Both the position numbers and the translations under genes were made by a program. From Anseranas semipalmata (taxonomy: Eukaryota; Chordata; Aves; Anseriformes; Anseranatidae), in contig VXAA01000616.1 of NCBI GenBank assembly GCA_013399115.1, forward strand, positions 226,605-290,604: a stretch of DNA of 64,000 nucleotides, in the 5' to 3' direction. The notes under the pieces are model-generated. The model saw nothing but the letters and a program-made list of their open reading frames with translations. It was not told where the DNA came from and ran no database searches. The stretch's first letter is position 1. The number at the start of each line of letters is the position of its first letter. Shown here piece after piece: positions 11,801 to 26,800 of this stretch.

Positions 11801-14800
11801 TATTTTCAAATATTGGCCCGTGCCACTCAAGTCTTCATTTTTTTCCATTGGTGAAGTAGAGGTAATGAAACCTGTCCCAAAGCATGTACAGAATATTATT
11901 AGTTGCTAATGCAATATAACCCTAGAACAACAAGCGCTTATACTAGCTGCAAGGTGTAGAGATGGCCTCTGAAATATTGTGTGGCTTGTACTTTGTTTTA
12001 AGCCAAAAAGTCCTCCTGGAAGGTTTGCATATGGCACCATAGTGAATAGAGGCAATCCATTTCTCTTGGGGAAAGTTGTAGGCAGACTGAGAGTGAGAGG
12101 AACAGGCTTCCTTTTGCTTAGACAGAAGATGAGTGCAGACCTGCTTAAATAGAGAAAAAATCTGCAGTTTCCTTGCCCCTTTTTACATTTGAAAACCAAA
12201 GGAGCAGACTGCCTTAGAAATGGGATTGCAGTTGCAGTTGTCTCAGCATTGTGCGTGTAGTACATTCATATTGATAGCTGGAGAAATGAAGAAGGACTTC
12301 AGAAATGAGTAAGAAAACCATAAAATCACCAGTCATTAAGAGATGACAGGCAGCAGATCTGCTTCAGTGCTCTGTACCCTGTATCTAAATAGGAACATTT
12401 TGTATGAAGGGACAATTCATTTGAGCTCAGAACAGCTACGTGAGTTTGTAGATTGAATTTTTACCCTTAGCTTGAAAACTTTAAAATGATTATTTTAAAT
12501 ATTTTCAGTCAGTTTCTACATTGTCTGCCTGTTCTGGAGACTTAAGTTCTGGCTTCTGGTTCGTATGCAACTAATGATATAAATGAATACATTTAAACTC
12601 CAGGGAAGAGAATGACATGTCTTTCTGCTCTTCTACAGTAAGAGCTGTGGAGGAGGCAAACTTGCATTTTTCTGGGGTTACTTACTGGACCCCAACAGTG
12701 CTGACAGTGAACATGGAGAAGGGTTTGCCAGAGATGGAGGGAAGAATTATTGCAGGAAATAAGGAAAGCCACAATTCGAGTCCTGGAGGGGAATTAAAGG
12801 CGGCTAATCAAATATTTGGATATGTCATTATACAACATAGTACAAAGTCTATATTTGATACCAAAGGACATAATCTAGTAAAGATATACGTGGATCTCCA
12901 GCTTGTGATCCCCTTCCCAGTTTTCCCATATCTAATGAAAATTACAGAAAACATTCTTTTCCTCAGGCCCATATTCTTGCTGTGTCTCCCCTTCAGTCCC
13001 ACCAGCCTTCCTTGTGTGTATAAACACCATACAGCACCAGAAGTTAAAGTGCTGACTTGTAGTGTATCAGCTCTGTAGTATCTAACCCTGTGCACACCCT
13101 TTTCCACAGCAAATATGAAGCAACCCCCTCCATTTTCTTTAACAGGTAAGCTACCTTGGGTAACGTCACATTTATTTTTGGGTAAAAATGTACAGCTGGT
13201 TGCCACGTAACACCCCCAGGACAGGTAACCAGTAGGTTACTTTGGCCAAGTCCAGCTATGGCAGATCTGAAAAGAGCACTTGAGTGGAATGAATGACCTC
13301 GGGGTGGGCTGTTCCATGTTTTAGTTACATGTCTTTGTCTTTCACAGAAAAACTGCCTTCTTCCTATGCTTCAAAGACTGGCAAGGTGCCACCAGTGCTG
13401 GCATTAGGCGTGAGAGGGCCTAAAGCACGTAGCACCTTGCAGAACATCATTGGGCCATCTGACCCGCAGCTGGCTAGCGTGACAGACTGCAGTTCCATCA
13501 ATGCCATCTACTGCAGGAGCCAAGCAGAGCCTCTTGTCTACCTGCCCCAGCTGGACAGCCGTGTGCACAGGGAGCTGTGCCTCTGGTTTGGAGGGAGGGC
13601 TGCCAGTGCAGCGCTGCATGGTGCTGTCCCAGATCCGGCTTCCAGGCACAACAGAGCAAGGTGATGGCACTGGCCTGCATGTTTTTGTGCTATGCTAGTT
13701 CTTACAGGCAAAGTGTGCCATGGAGGACAGACAAGCAGATGGCTAGTGTGCTTTATCTTTACGCATTAGGCTTCTGCTAAAGGTCTCAGTGAACAAGAGT
13801 GAAGGATGGGAGCAATCTGTATACTTTTTCAATTTTCACATGTGATACTCCAGTCTGTAAAAGCCCGTCTCTCACAGGACTGTCTCCTCTAGATGTGTTT
13901 GGTGTGGGACTCTTGCAGTTGCCTCCCATCATGTGTTCCCTGGTAGCTAGACCTGTAATTCATACACTTGCAGCACCTGCTCATGGGTCCCTGCTGTGCC
14001 AGGTACAGCTGATCAGCCTGATTTGAAATCTCTTCCAGCTGTACCTGGTCTTGGAGAAAGGCTGCAAGTTTGTGTGCCTCTGAGGGGCCTGGTCTCCAAG
14101 AATAACTTTGCCCGTTCATATCAACTGATTGGAGATAAGGAGCTTCAGATGGAAAAGGTTCTTTGGAAGGTTATGACACAAGTCTGTGAAAATGAAAGGT
14201 GGCTTGTAAACTCTTAACTCAAGCAATCAGCATGAGAAATGCAATTTAGGAACTGGTGGTATAGCAATAGGGTGCCAAAAATTGCTGGGAACAAGTGAGA
14301 TTCAGGAGTCTGGAATCTTGCTGTCAGATGGGGCTGGATATAGCTGCAGAGGGAAATGGGCTATTAAGTAGCTATTAATCCATCATGCAACCTACAGCGT
14401 CTGTGCTCTGCTGTGTAGTACTACAAGGAGGGGGGCTACAAACCCCAGAGGCTCACATTTCTGTCCAAGAGAGCCAAAAACTATCTAATGGTTTTTATTC
14501 TTAAAGTTACTTGGTTCATAACATTGACGGTAGGCTGCTAGAAAGTCTGCTCTTGACCCTACTCAGCAGAGCAGAGGTGCATCAGGGAAAGGGATGGGGG
14601 AAAGCAGAGAAAAGCTTCTGTTCAGCTCTGTGAAGTCGGCACTGAGCAGCACGCGGTCTGCAGCTGCAGAGAGGCAGAGGGAAGGTTGGATCAGTAGCCT
14701 GGACGCTCTTGCAGTGCTCCTTCCCAGCACTCTTTTCCCAAACCTCTCTGCAGCTTTTTTTTTTTTTTNCTTCCTGACAATCTTGCTGCTTCGTGGATGG

Positions 14801-17800
14801 AGACTCAAACCTAAGAACTCAGCAAGCACGCTCAGTCCTGTGAGCGTAAATGAAGGGCTCTGCTGTGCTCAGAGATCCCTTTGCTCAGACTGTTACAAAG
14901 ACAGATCAGAGTAGGCTGGCCTGGAGAGGGAAGAGAAGAGGCACTTGTGTGCTTTTGGCTTCTGAAAGACACTCCTTTGGTTGTTCCAGGCACAGGTGGA
15001 TCTGGGCCTTGAAGCATTTGTTTTACACTGCTTTATCAAAAGATTTGGCTTAGGGCTTCAAGGAATTTCCACCAACCAGGATAACATGAAACTGAGACCT
15101 CTTCTCCTGGCTGTCATATTTGTCACACAGACCTGTGTAATCATGTGGGGTGCCAGCCTCTACGCTGGATTTTTCAGACCCTGGGCATCTCCTTTTAATA
15201 TTACTGGATCGAATATATACTGGTGTGGTGAAACTCCCCTGCAGAAAGCTCAGACAGGGCCCTGCACCTGCAAGTTCTGGACAGGTTTTTAAAGATCCTG
15301 GTTGCTCAGCGCAGTGTGGAACACTGAGTCAGTGGCAGTAGACTAGGGGTGAGGTAGACTGCCGTGCTCTTGGTGCTTTCTGCCAAGGGGCAAAGTGCAC
15401 CCATGCAGAATCAATCTGATGCCCATAGAGGGGATGGTCAGAGTTCAGTTTTGTTTGGCCATGAACAGTGATTCTCATCGTTTTTAGTTTTAGGATTTTA
15501 AAAACTCAGTTTGGCATAGTTTCATTCTCATTTATTTATTTTCTGGAGGGATGCTTTTCTTCCTACAAAGATAACAAATTCTGCTCCTCTGGTATAACTT
15601 AGCCAGTCCAGAGTGGAGCTGTGTTCTAAATAATACACTTGTCTTTCTCCTAATGCTGATAATTTGGTCCATTGAGAGATCAGAATACAAACTGCACCTT
15701 CAGTTTTTCAAATTTTACTTGCCAATACTCATGGCTTCTGTTGGTCTCCTGGGAGCGACGAGCAGGGTGTATTCCAGGCAAATCAGTAGCAGGGGATGAG
15801 GCAGACAGGTTTGCCTGAACACTTCACAGACCTGTCCAAACTGTTTTACAGACTGCAGTTTGCGTTGTCAGTCCCTGGCTTTCAGAACCACACCTTATGT
15901 TCACCATGCCATAATTTGGTCCTTTTGGGTATGCAGAAATGTTTAGAGGCTTCACTGCCATGAGCATCTCTGCCAGACCTGATAGTGTTTGTTGCCTAAC
16001 ATGAAGCAGCAGAGGAGTATCATGATAGCCAGAGTTTAAGCAATTTTAAAGCTAAAGAACCAAAAGTGAATAGCAGCTATGATGTATCTGTGGGTAGGAA
16101 AAACACTGCTAATGCAGCCTGACATATTTCTTGATTCCCAGGTTTCCTTGCCGTGCTAGCTACTTTATATTAGGTACTTCTAATTGAATATAGAGAGATG
16201 TTCAGTCAGAGAGACCTTGATGCAGCTTGTGTCATGGACAAGGGGTTGAAATGGCTTTTGCAGTAAAACTTCCTTGTCCCTGCGTTTGTTGCAGAAAGTG
16301 GGTTAGAGTCTGAACCTGGCATGATAACTTTTAATATCTATTATTTTTCTTTAGATTTCAGAATCCTTCATCAACTAGAGCAGAAGCCAATGAAGAAAAC
16401 ATTGATCTCCAGGGCATGGTGCAGTCTCGACCTCCAGCAATGCTTGTCTCAACTTCCAAAGGTCTGTGATAGGGAACAAATCATGAGGTTTTACGGTTCT
16501 CCTTCACTGACAGTGTTACCTCACTCCAGGCCACCTGTTTCAGGAAATTTTGCCTCCCTGGATTACTGAGTGCTGTGACCTGGCCAGATCCAGAGCTAGG
16601 AATGAATTTCTAGTGAAACACTGTTGCCTAAAATGAAGTGACAGAAGAGTGTTATCATCACCTCATCCTCCTCATGGGAGTAGCTGCTAGGGTCCTGTAG
16701 GCTGCTTAGATTTCACTGAAGGGTAAAGGAAAAAAAAAAAAACTGAAACAACACAGCAAATCTCTGCTTGTAGGGAGCCTGTTCATCAAAGGAACTGTCA
16801 TGTGAAGACCTACTAGTGTCCTTAAACTACATGTTTGTCTGATTAGAGATCATCTACCTCTACTGGTCAAGAGTTGAATATAATGGGGTATGAAATGGTT
16901 AAGACTTCATTCAAGCCAGGACTGACCACAGAATCAGAAAAGAAAGTATTTCATGGGGCTAATATTAACTAGCTCTCACCTGGCTCCTCTGTCCAAATCC
17001 CCCTTTTCTCTTTGTGGGAGTAGTCTTCCAGCTTCTAAACTCCTACCTAGCTAGCAGCAAGCTGGCTGCATTCAAGGGGAGCCTGCCAAGGCATTTGGCA
17101 TTACTACTGGCTAAGAAGAATCTGTGTGGTATAGGGATGTCTGCTGTGGATGGGCCAATGTGCTGGTAATCTTCTGTGGTTGGGCCTGGCACAGCAGATC
17201 TCAAATGCAAATGATTGTGAGACAATGCTATTAGGGCATTGCTACCCTCTTTCTACTCCCACAAATGAAGATAGTTCCATGGGGGGGCAGGAACACAAAT
17301 GACTGAGGGGTGTGGAAGCTGAGCAGCTGTCAGAGTGAAGATGGCAGGACAAAAACAGGATTGTACTGAGAAGGTACAGAAACTTATGTTGCCAAAGGAA
17401 AGAAGATATGAAAGCATAAGCCAAAAAGATGAAAAGAGGGGAAAGTGAGAGGGGGAAAAAAAAATGGAGAAGGGAAAAGGAAAGCAAGAAGTCTTACCTT
17501 TGAGATACTCTCTTTCGTATAACTGGGCATGTTAATTCAAGTAGCTTGGCAGGCAGCCATTGGCTCTGTGTTATTTGGGATTGGTATTGATGGCAGCTGG
17601 TTGCTGCTGATGGAATGACTCACATTTTTGCCTCCCCTTCCTTTTATGGCCATTAATGATTCACATTTGATGTGGGCTGCTGAGTTACACCACACCACGT
17701 TCCATCTGTATTTGGGCTCAGGAAGTCACTTTCAAGCTTTGCTCCTCAGATAACTCTTATCATCTCTGTCATGACTCTCAAAGAGAAGCTGAAAATCTGG

Positions 17801-20800
17801 ACTAGGAGCAGACACCCTATGGGGTATTAAGGAAAGGAAACATTCACTTATTACTTCCCTCAGGTCTCCAGCAGCTTCTCTTTTAGACAGGAAGATACAC
17901 CCGTGCAGAGCATGCAGAACAAATATACTGCTGCTCCTACCAGGTATATCTGCCCCCCTTCCTTCCCAGTAATCAAAGTCTTATCGATCCAAGCAGACAT
18001 TCTTGTTAATTTGGGATATGTGTATGTGAAATTTTTTTTGTTTGTGTTATCAAGCTCAGATGAACCAAAATCTTACCACCTGCAAACCTGAATTTTGACA
18101 GTTTGTATATAATGTGTGGCTCAGAGCCTGCAAAATTAAAGCCATATAGAAATTTTAGGCAAAGAAACATTCTGCTTGTTGTATCCTTAGTAAGAAACGC
18201 AAGCTTTCTCTTGTTTTGTTGCCATTGCTTTGAAATAGCAGGTTGAGCCTTAGTCAAGTTCCTGGGGGACAGATATGTATCACAAAGTTTAGAACAACAA
18301 GAAACATACACTATTCATAGTTCTACCACCAAAACCAGGTGTAAATGGGACACAGACTAAAATATTTCCAACCTCATTATATGGGTGTTAGAGCTAGGAG
18401 AAATTAACAGAGCAATACAGAGGAAACCCATGTAGAAATGATGCTGAGCATTTGTTTTCTCAGCTCTTGGCAAGTTATGGAGATCTGAATGTACATTACG
18501 TACAGGAGGAAAAAAAAAGCTACGTTAGGGCTAGGACAGTATAATAGTAAAGGAGATGGCAAGAGCAGAGACCCAAAGTAAGATCAGAACAAAGCAAAGG
18601 CCTTAGGTAGATCGGAGGCTTCTGGGAAGCCCATCTTAGGTACAACAGGACACTGTACAGCACTGTACCTGCTGTACAGTGTCCTGCTGTACCTAAAATG
18701 GGGCTTAGATGCTGCTCAGGAGGCCTTGTGGGCTATTTCTCCTGAGCATGCTCATAGCATGTGTTGCCACCCTGTTGGCAGTGAGCTTGGGATTCAATTT
18801 AGAAAACAGGAGTCAAAAAAATACAAGGTTCTAATCCATCATAAACTCCAGTTGCTTCTACAAGCTTGTCTGTTGGAGTGAGGGATACAAGCAGAGCACA
18901 AGCAGCCAGACCTAATGGATAAGGCTCAGGCAGGAGGGAAACCCAGGGAGGAGAGAGCAGGCTGGTACCATTATGATGACCAAAGACAGGAACCTGCAAA
19001 GCCATGTCTCCATTTGGGATGTGCTTCAAGTAAGAATGGGCCACTGTGGGTTTCCCTGCAGTAATACCACAGTTTCTGTGGAAATAATATGCTGCTTTTC
19101 TTACCCTCTTTTTGATCTAGGGGACATCATTTTGATGGTGTCACCTCTGGTATCTCCTCATGCATACGGTAATGTGATTTCGGTCTGTACTCATCGGGGG
19201 TTTGTTCTGCAAGGAATCAGACAGCTGCAGCTTTCACCCAAGCAAGCCGTTGTGCTGAGCATGACAACAAGTCAGGTACTGGACAGAACGTACAGCCCAG
19301 TTGTATGCTTTGGGTTACTATTTCTGAAACTTACTATACTGTGAGTTTAGGGATGCGTGAGCTGACACTCCTCTAGTGAGTGTTCTCAAGGACGTTCTTT
19401 ACTAGCTAACCAGCACTCATGTTCCTTGTATTCCTGTGAGTGGTACTCTTGTTGCTTTCAGTGCTGATGTTTTTTCTTTAGAAGGAAAATCCAGCCAGGC
19501 CTAAGCCTCTCACTGACCCTAATGCATAATCAGGCTTTCTTCTGCTAAAGCAAGCATGAATTTTACCATTGATCTCAAAATAAACAAGAGCAGGCAGTAA
19601 CCTCATAAACAAAAATAACAATTTCTGGCCTGCAAACCTATATTCAAGAGAATGGTCTTCACCTAGCAGACTAATGTGTGATTATGTACTTCGCAGTCCC
19701 CCTGGGTCTGCTTAAGGCCTTTCAGCATGAAGAAGTCCCCTAGTTTAGTGCATTCAGATGGCTTGCAAGAAGAGCTTTATTTTTGACAATAGCAAAGTTT
19801 TTTTTCTTTTTCTCAAGCTGTGTGTAACATGATGATAGATTTATTTGAGTTAGAGTGCAGTTGGTATTTTAACATGTCAGCCTAAAGAAACAGAAATAAT
19901 CATAAATGCAAGGTTTCAGTCAAACTTACATGTACAAGAAGTCCAGTTCTGCATTTCTTACACAATAAATCACCCGGCAATCCTATGACACTGTCTTAAA
20001 AAGAGCTGGACCCCTTATTTTAAATTTCCATGCTTAGAGTCGTTTCCTATGTCAATCAGGAAATGCATTATTTTGCAAACTAAACTGTGCACAAAGCCCC
20101 TCTTTTCTGCTTGTTCTCTAATCAAGCATGAGGAAGAACACTTTCCTTGCCCATAATATTTTGTAGAATAAAAGTAACTCCTATTTATGGAATACTACAG
20201 CAAAAATAGCCAAATATTTGGGGCATCCTCCTGAATGGCTATTTCAGAAGTTCAGAAGCTATTGCTTTAATGTGTTCTGTGGTGCTGTTTCAGAACCTGG
20301 GGCTTGAGATCATTTTTGCATGAGTGACTTAGGATTGTACCACATATTGGCTGCATTATAACTGTTGTGGTTTTAGTCCAGCCCAGTTGCAGAGCAAAGC
20401 ATTTTATATTAAACCTTTTCCCTGATGTTTAAATTCCTTTGTCTCATGAACAGATGATGCACAAACATCCAGTCATTGAAAGTTACTATGGCTCAGCTAG
20501 TGTGCTGTATCTTGATATGCCATTGTAACTTAACTATTTGCCTGAGCCCTGTAGTGATTAAATCTGCATCTAGTAGTCTAATCTGGTCATTGTTATTTCA
20601 GATTGCTGTATTTTGCCCTAGCAAGATTTCAAGTTCACCTGCAAACAGTTCTGCAAGAGGAGAGCTTTCTGCTGAACCACGCACGCACTGTCTCATTTTG
20701 TTGCTGAGGAAGGAGAATGCTAGTCACCATATTCCTGCACTGGTAAAAGGTAATACTTTCACTTCTCAACAACCTCAGAAAAGAAAGGCTTGAATTTCAG

Positions 20801-23800
20801 CGCATGTGAGCTAAAGATTAAAAGCCTAACTAAATCTGTTACATTGCAGGAAATATTTATTTAGAATATCAGGGCCTGATGGTTTTGCTGTGTGTATCTC
20901 CAGGCCCACTTGTAAATCAGCCACTGCTGTGTATCTTACATAGTAGATTGATCTTTGTCAGTTGTTTGATCTTTAGCTTTGAAGTCCTTTTGAACTTAGA
21001 ATCATAGAATAGTTCATGTTGGAGGGGACATCAGAAGTCGGTCACCCAATGTCCTGCTCAACACAGCATCAGCAATGAATTCAGACCAGGATGCTCAGGG
21101 CTTTTTCCAGTCAGTTCTAGAGAGTCTGCAAGGACAGAGATTCCCCCACCTCTCTGGGCCTCTCTTCCAGTGCTTGGCTATGCTCATGGGAAACTGTTTT
21201 TCCCTTATGTCAAGCTGGGACCTTCTCTGTTTGAATTCATGATCCTTGTCTCTGGACTTCCCGCTATACACCTTCATAATGGTCCTGGATTCATCTTATT
21301 AATAACCTTCACAGGTATTCTTATTGCCCAGAGAAGTGGAGTACCAAAAATACACGTGTCACTGAGCCTGAGGATAGCGTCTGATCCTATCAACCTCAGC
21401 TCTGAGTTCTGCTTACTTGTGACTTCCAAGCATCTGAACTGCAACTCATTTTATATGCCGGGACTGCCAAAGAACAGACAAGTAGCTGCCCCAAATCTTC
21501 TTAGTTGGGTCAGATTCTGTTCTGATGATCTGGTTCAGGAAGAGAGTTATTTAGTTTTCTTAAGGATAAGCTGACGTTGGTCTCTAGGGAAAATCATAAA
21601 AAACAACAGTGATCAGTACAGAACAAAGAACCCTGCCCTGCCTGCTTCCTCCTGCTCTGGCAGTGGGCAAGTTGCCTTTAGCAGGAGAGTCCATTCCTGC
21701 ATCTGTTTTCCTGCAACCTGCCCTTTAGACACCACGGCCAGGAGAAGAGGATCAGCGTAGCTTGGACAGTCCCCAGCACAGCTGCTTGACCCCTCCGTTA
21801 ACACCACCACAGCTAGCTCCTGATGGAGACATTCATCCACTGCCTGATTGCCTCCTCTAATCCATCCACAATGGAAGGGAACATTTAGAGGTTTGGGAAA
21901 AAAAAAAAGTGACAATTTCAAAAAGGCCTCTGCTTTTTCTCCCAAGACAATCACAGTATGTTCTGAAAACATGTTCAGACACAGTGGATTAATCATGGCA
22001 GACTAATTACAGCACCATGTCACCTGCTGCCTGTAGACCTAAGGAAAGTTGCTTATTAAAGAAATACAGCTTCTGTTTTGTCTCCAAGTGCCACAGATGA
22101 TGTTTAAAGTGTTTGTTTTGCAGTGCAAAATTTGCACTAGGAATATCTATGCAGGCACTGGAACAAAGGGTATTCTGGAAAGGTAAAAAGTTTTCCCTCA
22201 TTGTAGAGATCTGTCTTTTTTTCCCTTTGTTTGCAGATTTTGCAAGTGCCTCTTTCATGTCTTCCTTGATTGCTTCCGAAGTGATCCAGAAAGATAGGTT
22301 ATTCCATATTCCAGAGGCCTGGAGAGAGGAAGTTGTTCATATTGCCACATAAGCTTTGGCTTGGCCTCTGGAAAGTGTAGAACAGCACTAGGAATTGAGT
22401 AGGGTAAATACCACACTAAGCAGTTTTGTATTTTTAATCAGTACCCCCTGAAAAGTAGCCACCCCTTTGATGTCCAACATTGTTCGATCTTCAAAACGAA
22501 GAAAACTTAATCATGCTCTGAAATGGAGCAGAGAGAGAGGTATCTTTAGGTAACATATTTCTGGCTTGAGAGTCAAACACTATAAATTTTTGACCAAGCT
22601 TTTTTTCACTAAGTTTGAACAGACAGCAGATAATGCTCTAGGATCAGTTATGGCAAGTTGTGGAATCATAGGATCAGAGAATGGTTTGGGTTGGAAGGGA
22701 CCTTAAAGACCATCTAGTTCCAACCCCCCTGCCATGGCTGGGGACACCTTCCACTAGACCAGGTTGCTCAGAGCCCCATCCAACCGGGCCTTGAGCACTG
22801 CCAGGGATGGGGCATCCACAGCTTCTCTGGGCAGCCTGTGCCAGTGCCTTACCACCCTCATAGTGAAGAATTTCTTCCTAATATCCAACCTAAATCTACC
22901 CTCTTTCAGTTTAAATCCCTTATCCCTTGTCCTATCACTCCCTCATAAACAGTCCATCTCCAGCTTTCTTGTAGGCCCCCTTTAGGTACTGGAAGGAAGT
23001 TTGGTTATTCATGCCATCTGAATTTTAAAATGCAGACAGGCAATTGTCAGTGGTACAAACTCAAATCTGTGTCAGTGCCACATTTGGCACCTAAGGTTTG
23101 TCATCAGTGTCTAGTGCTAATAATCTATTTTCCATTCTACACTGCAGGAAATTGTTGACAGGCTTGTACAATGGAAATCAATTGAATGTATGCAAAGTAA
23201 TTTAAAAAATAAGAAACCTTCAAAAATGTCTGAAATATTGCAGAACACAACCAATTGCTGTGAAGCTGTACTTGTATACCAGTGCCTTAATACACTGCCT
23301 GTGCTCAGCCTGGCCCTTTGGGGGAAGAACAGGAGCCGAGAGATTGCTAGTTTCCAGCACTTAGTATTTGTGAAAGTGGAGTGGAATCGGATATTTTCCA
23401 GACTGGGATGTACATGAGCAGAACATGATGTCTCTGTTCAGGTCTGTAATCCTAGCAATGCCTCCGTGGCCACATGATGCTGCGTAGGATGCAGGACACT
23501 GGCCTTGTTGCTGTCCTTGAGGGCCTGGACTCAAACACTGAGCTCAAGATTTGTGACATCTTTTCCTTGTGGGCACCAACTTATTTGGGACACCTCCTAC
23601 AATTCCGGAGCTGTGTAGGATCTTCTTTGTGTACATTCCACGTTTCAGTCCACTGCCTGTAGCTGGAAGATAATAGAAACAAATGGGGTCCTGGTCACAA
23701 ATCAGAGATGTGAATAAGAGCTGGGGGAGAGGGGATGATGGAATTGCATTTCATGTCTATTAGGTGAGCTCAGCATGATGTCTCTGTAATGGGTCTGGGG

Positions 23801-26800
23801 TCAGATGAATCAAAATATTTGATAAGTGTGTTTTCACGTCAGACTGTGTCGCAGAGCTATGTATTCCTCACGTACTCTTTGTTCTCTGCACAGGACTGAT
23901 GAATGAACTGGCAACGCAAGGCCTCCTTGGCAACAGGCAGAGCAACCTGCCTGCCACTGCTGGGCTGGACCCCTCCATGTGTTTTCACGTGGCTCCTTAC
24001 ACCGAGACCTTGCTGCAGACACTGGGTAGGTCAAGACTATGGAGAGTGCGTTGTTTTGTCTCTTATAAGGTCTGACATCTTTATTAGATGGTTTCCCTGA
24101 ACAAGAATATTAGGAGTGTGCTTGTTGTCTACAATAACTTGTTCAGTGTTCTGATGTCCTTCAATTATAGTAATTCTCAATGGATGTCTTCTGCCACTGG
24201 GTAATGAATGCAAGGATCAACAGCAAAGCAATATGGAAATGTCTTTAAAATAGATTAAAATATATATGGAAAAATAAATTGTTTAAAATTAAATATGACC
24301 TGACAACAACCAATTAAGCCTTAAACCTACCATAATTAAAAGAATAATATCCAATCAATAAGTATTTACTGGCATAGTTTCAAAGAGAAGTCAAAATATT
24401 AAAATGAGAGAAATTGCTCATTTAGCATGTAAAACTAGAATTTGCTGAAGTGATAAATGTTAGCAGCTGTAGTTTCTTGTGTAGGTGCAGAGAAGGCACT
24501 TTTTCATTTCACTTTACTCAGATGTTCTTAATTTCAGTTTATACAGTTGAATTCACTTCAGTAACTCATTCGTTCAAAGCTGGGAAATTGATAAGACTTG
24601 GAAAAGCAAGTAAACTTGTCTTCTCTTACAAATCTGTGACTCAGATGGGTAGGAGAGTTTTAAAGCTACTAGTTCTATGCAGCTGGAGGTCACAGTAATC
24701 GGAAGTTTATTTTAGTAACTACAGGTAATATTTTCTTACATATTCAGTAGGCTAATATACTTTTATTTAACTAAGTCAGTTATTTTAAATGTTGGATATC
24801 AGGATTTGTAATTGAAGTCTATCGCTCTCCAAAAACAAATCTTAAGGAAAAATAATCAAATGTGTGTCATTCACTATTTTCTAGCATTATGAAATGTTAA
24901 GGGGTGGAAATAACTAAGCACATGGATGTTAATCTATACAATTGCTTAAGTAATCATGTAGTTGAAACAGTATGGAATCAAACACAGATTTCTGATGGGG
25001 CTGGGGATATTGCAGGCTATGCTGTAGACCATGGACGTATGCATAATATGATAAAAGGCCCCTGTTTAGCCCTCAGTTGTATGCTGTGTGATCTCCTAGA
25101 ACGCAAAGTGAAGTATCAATTTAATGAGAAGGTAGTCCTTAGTTATCAATCTGAAATTGATGCCTTAAATCATTTAGGTATAGATCTATCAACTCTGCTT
25201 AACAGCGTGAATAAAAATATCAAAATTAGGATTGAATATATTTGCTTTACATGCTAAAAGGAATTCCAGTTAAGGAGTGTGACTAATTAGTAAAGATTTG
25301 CTGTGATACTGCTCCTCAAACATGCTTCTTTTTCTGGCCATGCTGAGCTGCAGCATCACAGTGAGGCATTGGCCTTTGTCTGCCCAACAGGGAATTAGTC
25401 AACTCCTTCACACTAAAAAAAGAGTGGATGTTTGTTTCTGGGCAGTAGCTATGTCTGTTTTGATGATTCTCCTGGGCAGGAGGAAACCTCAGTGCAGTGC
25501 CAGACTCCTGTAATGTTCCCCTGGAACTTTTCTGCAATCAAATATATGCCTCTGAACCTGAAATGGAGCAGGTTGTCATGCTGACACTGATCGGAGTGGA
25601 TGCTATGAAGAGTGCTGGAGAGCTTCTTTGCCAGATCCTTCTTCCTGGGAGCAATAACCAATCTTATAATGCAGGTGATCGTAGCTCTTGGGGAGGACTG
25701 CAGAAGTTGGTCAGGAAAGTCTAACCTGTCTAGCTATTTTTATCATAGCCAGAACATTATGAAAAATGTGGTGAACGGGGCCTCAGGAAGGACCAGTTTC
25801 TTTGTGTACCTGCCTAAAGCACTAAAGAATTTATCATAGCTAGTTAGTCATGGGCAAGGCCACTTTTCATATTACAAACAGCACATTGGCATAAGTGGGC
25901 ATCATTTTCTTCAGAGTGTCAAAATAGTTCAGAGATGTGCTAAGCCTTTTGTGTAATCCGGAGTATTGTGTCTTTCCCTGTCTCCTGACTATTGGGAGAT
26001 AATGCAGCTGTGTAAGGGAGGCACAGCGACAGGGATTCAGAAGTCACAAATTCTATGCCCAGTCCACTGGCATTCTTTGTGATCAGAAGCAAGACACCGC
26101 ATCTCTTCATGCTTCATTTCCTCATACACACAGGAGGAATATTGACACTGTGCCCCACATTAAATGCTTACAAATGCATACATGAAGAGTGCTGTCAAGT
26201 GCTAAGAGGGTGATGATTTTATATAATTTCATGATGCAGATTGTATCAGAATGTAATAATACAGGCAGTGTACTAACAAAGGGCAGAAGTCTAGCACCCT
26301 CTTATTCTGTCTTATCCTACTCTTTTGAAACAATACTGTGGAGTGAGATCTGTATCACAGTAGGCAAGGAAGAGATTTTAGCTGACAGAAACTTCCAGCA
26401 ACATGCAGTCATGGATTGAGCCCCTAAACATCTAGTTACATTAGAAGTAAGACTACTCTACAAACAGTGTTTAAATTACTTTAGAGACAAGTCAACATTA
26501 AATTGTAGCTTATTATGGTAATGAATATAGCTTTAAATGGAATATTATGAGAGGTGATAAAGGATCTATAATTATGGATTATATTGTGTTAAAGCACTTT
26601 GTTATCAGTGTATTCTCAGTATTTCCCTTTCAACTCCTCTCCATTTGCAGTGTTCTCTAATCGAATCATGGCAGTTATTCTCTGTGGCTCCCTGTTGATT
26701 TCCCAGGTAGCCCGTTTATTGTTTTCACTGTAATTTCCTAGCATTTGTATCTTGTTTTTTTTTCCCCAGTATATTTCTATATCTGCATTAGAGTCCATTT

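Larger units (their letters stand above)
20750..23893 (+). other. Intron 6
   Basis: Contains two minus-oriented CR1 fragments (20998-21265 and 22663-23000) and two weakly supported cassette exons (22237-22331 and 23148-23196). If the cassettes are unused, exon 6 joins exon 7 in frame. Confidence 0.6.

Noticed and set aside
12617..13078. 153-codon plus-strand open frame in intron 2
   Set aside because: No NDK pattern, and exon 2 already joins exon 3 in perfect phase across it.
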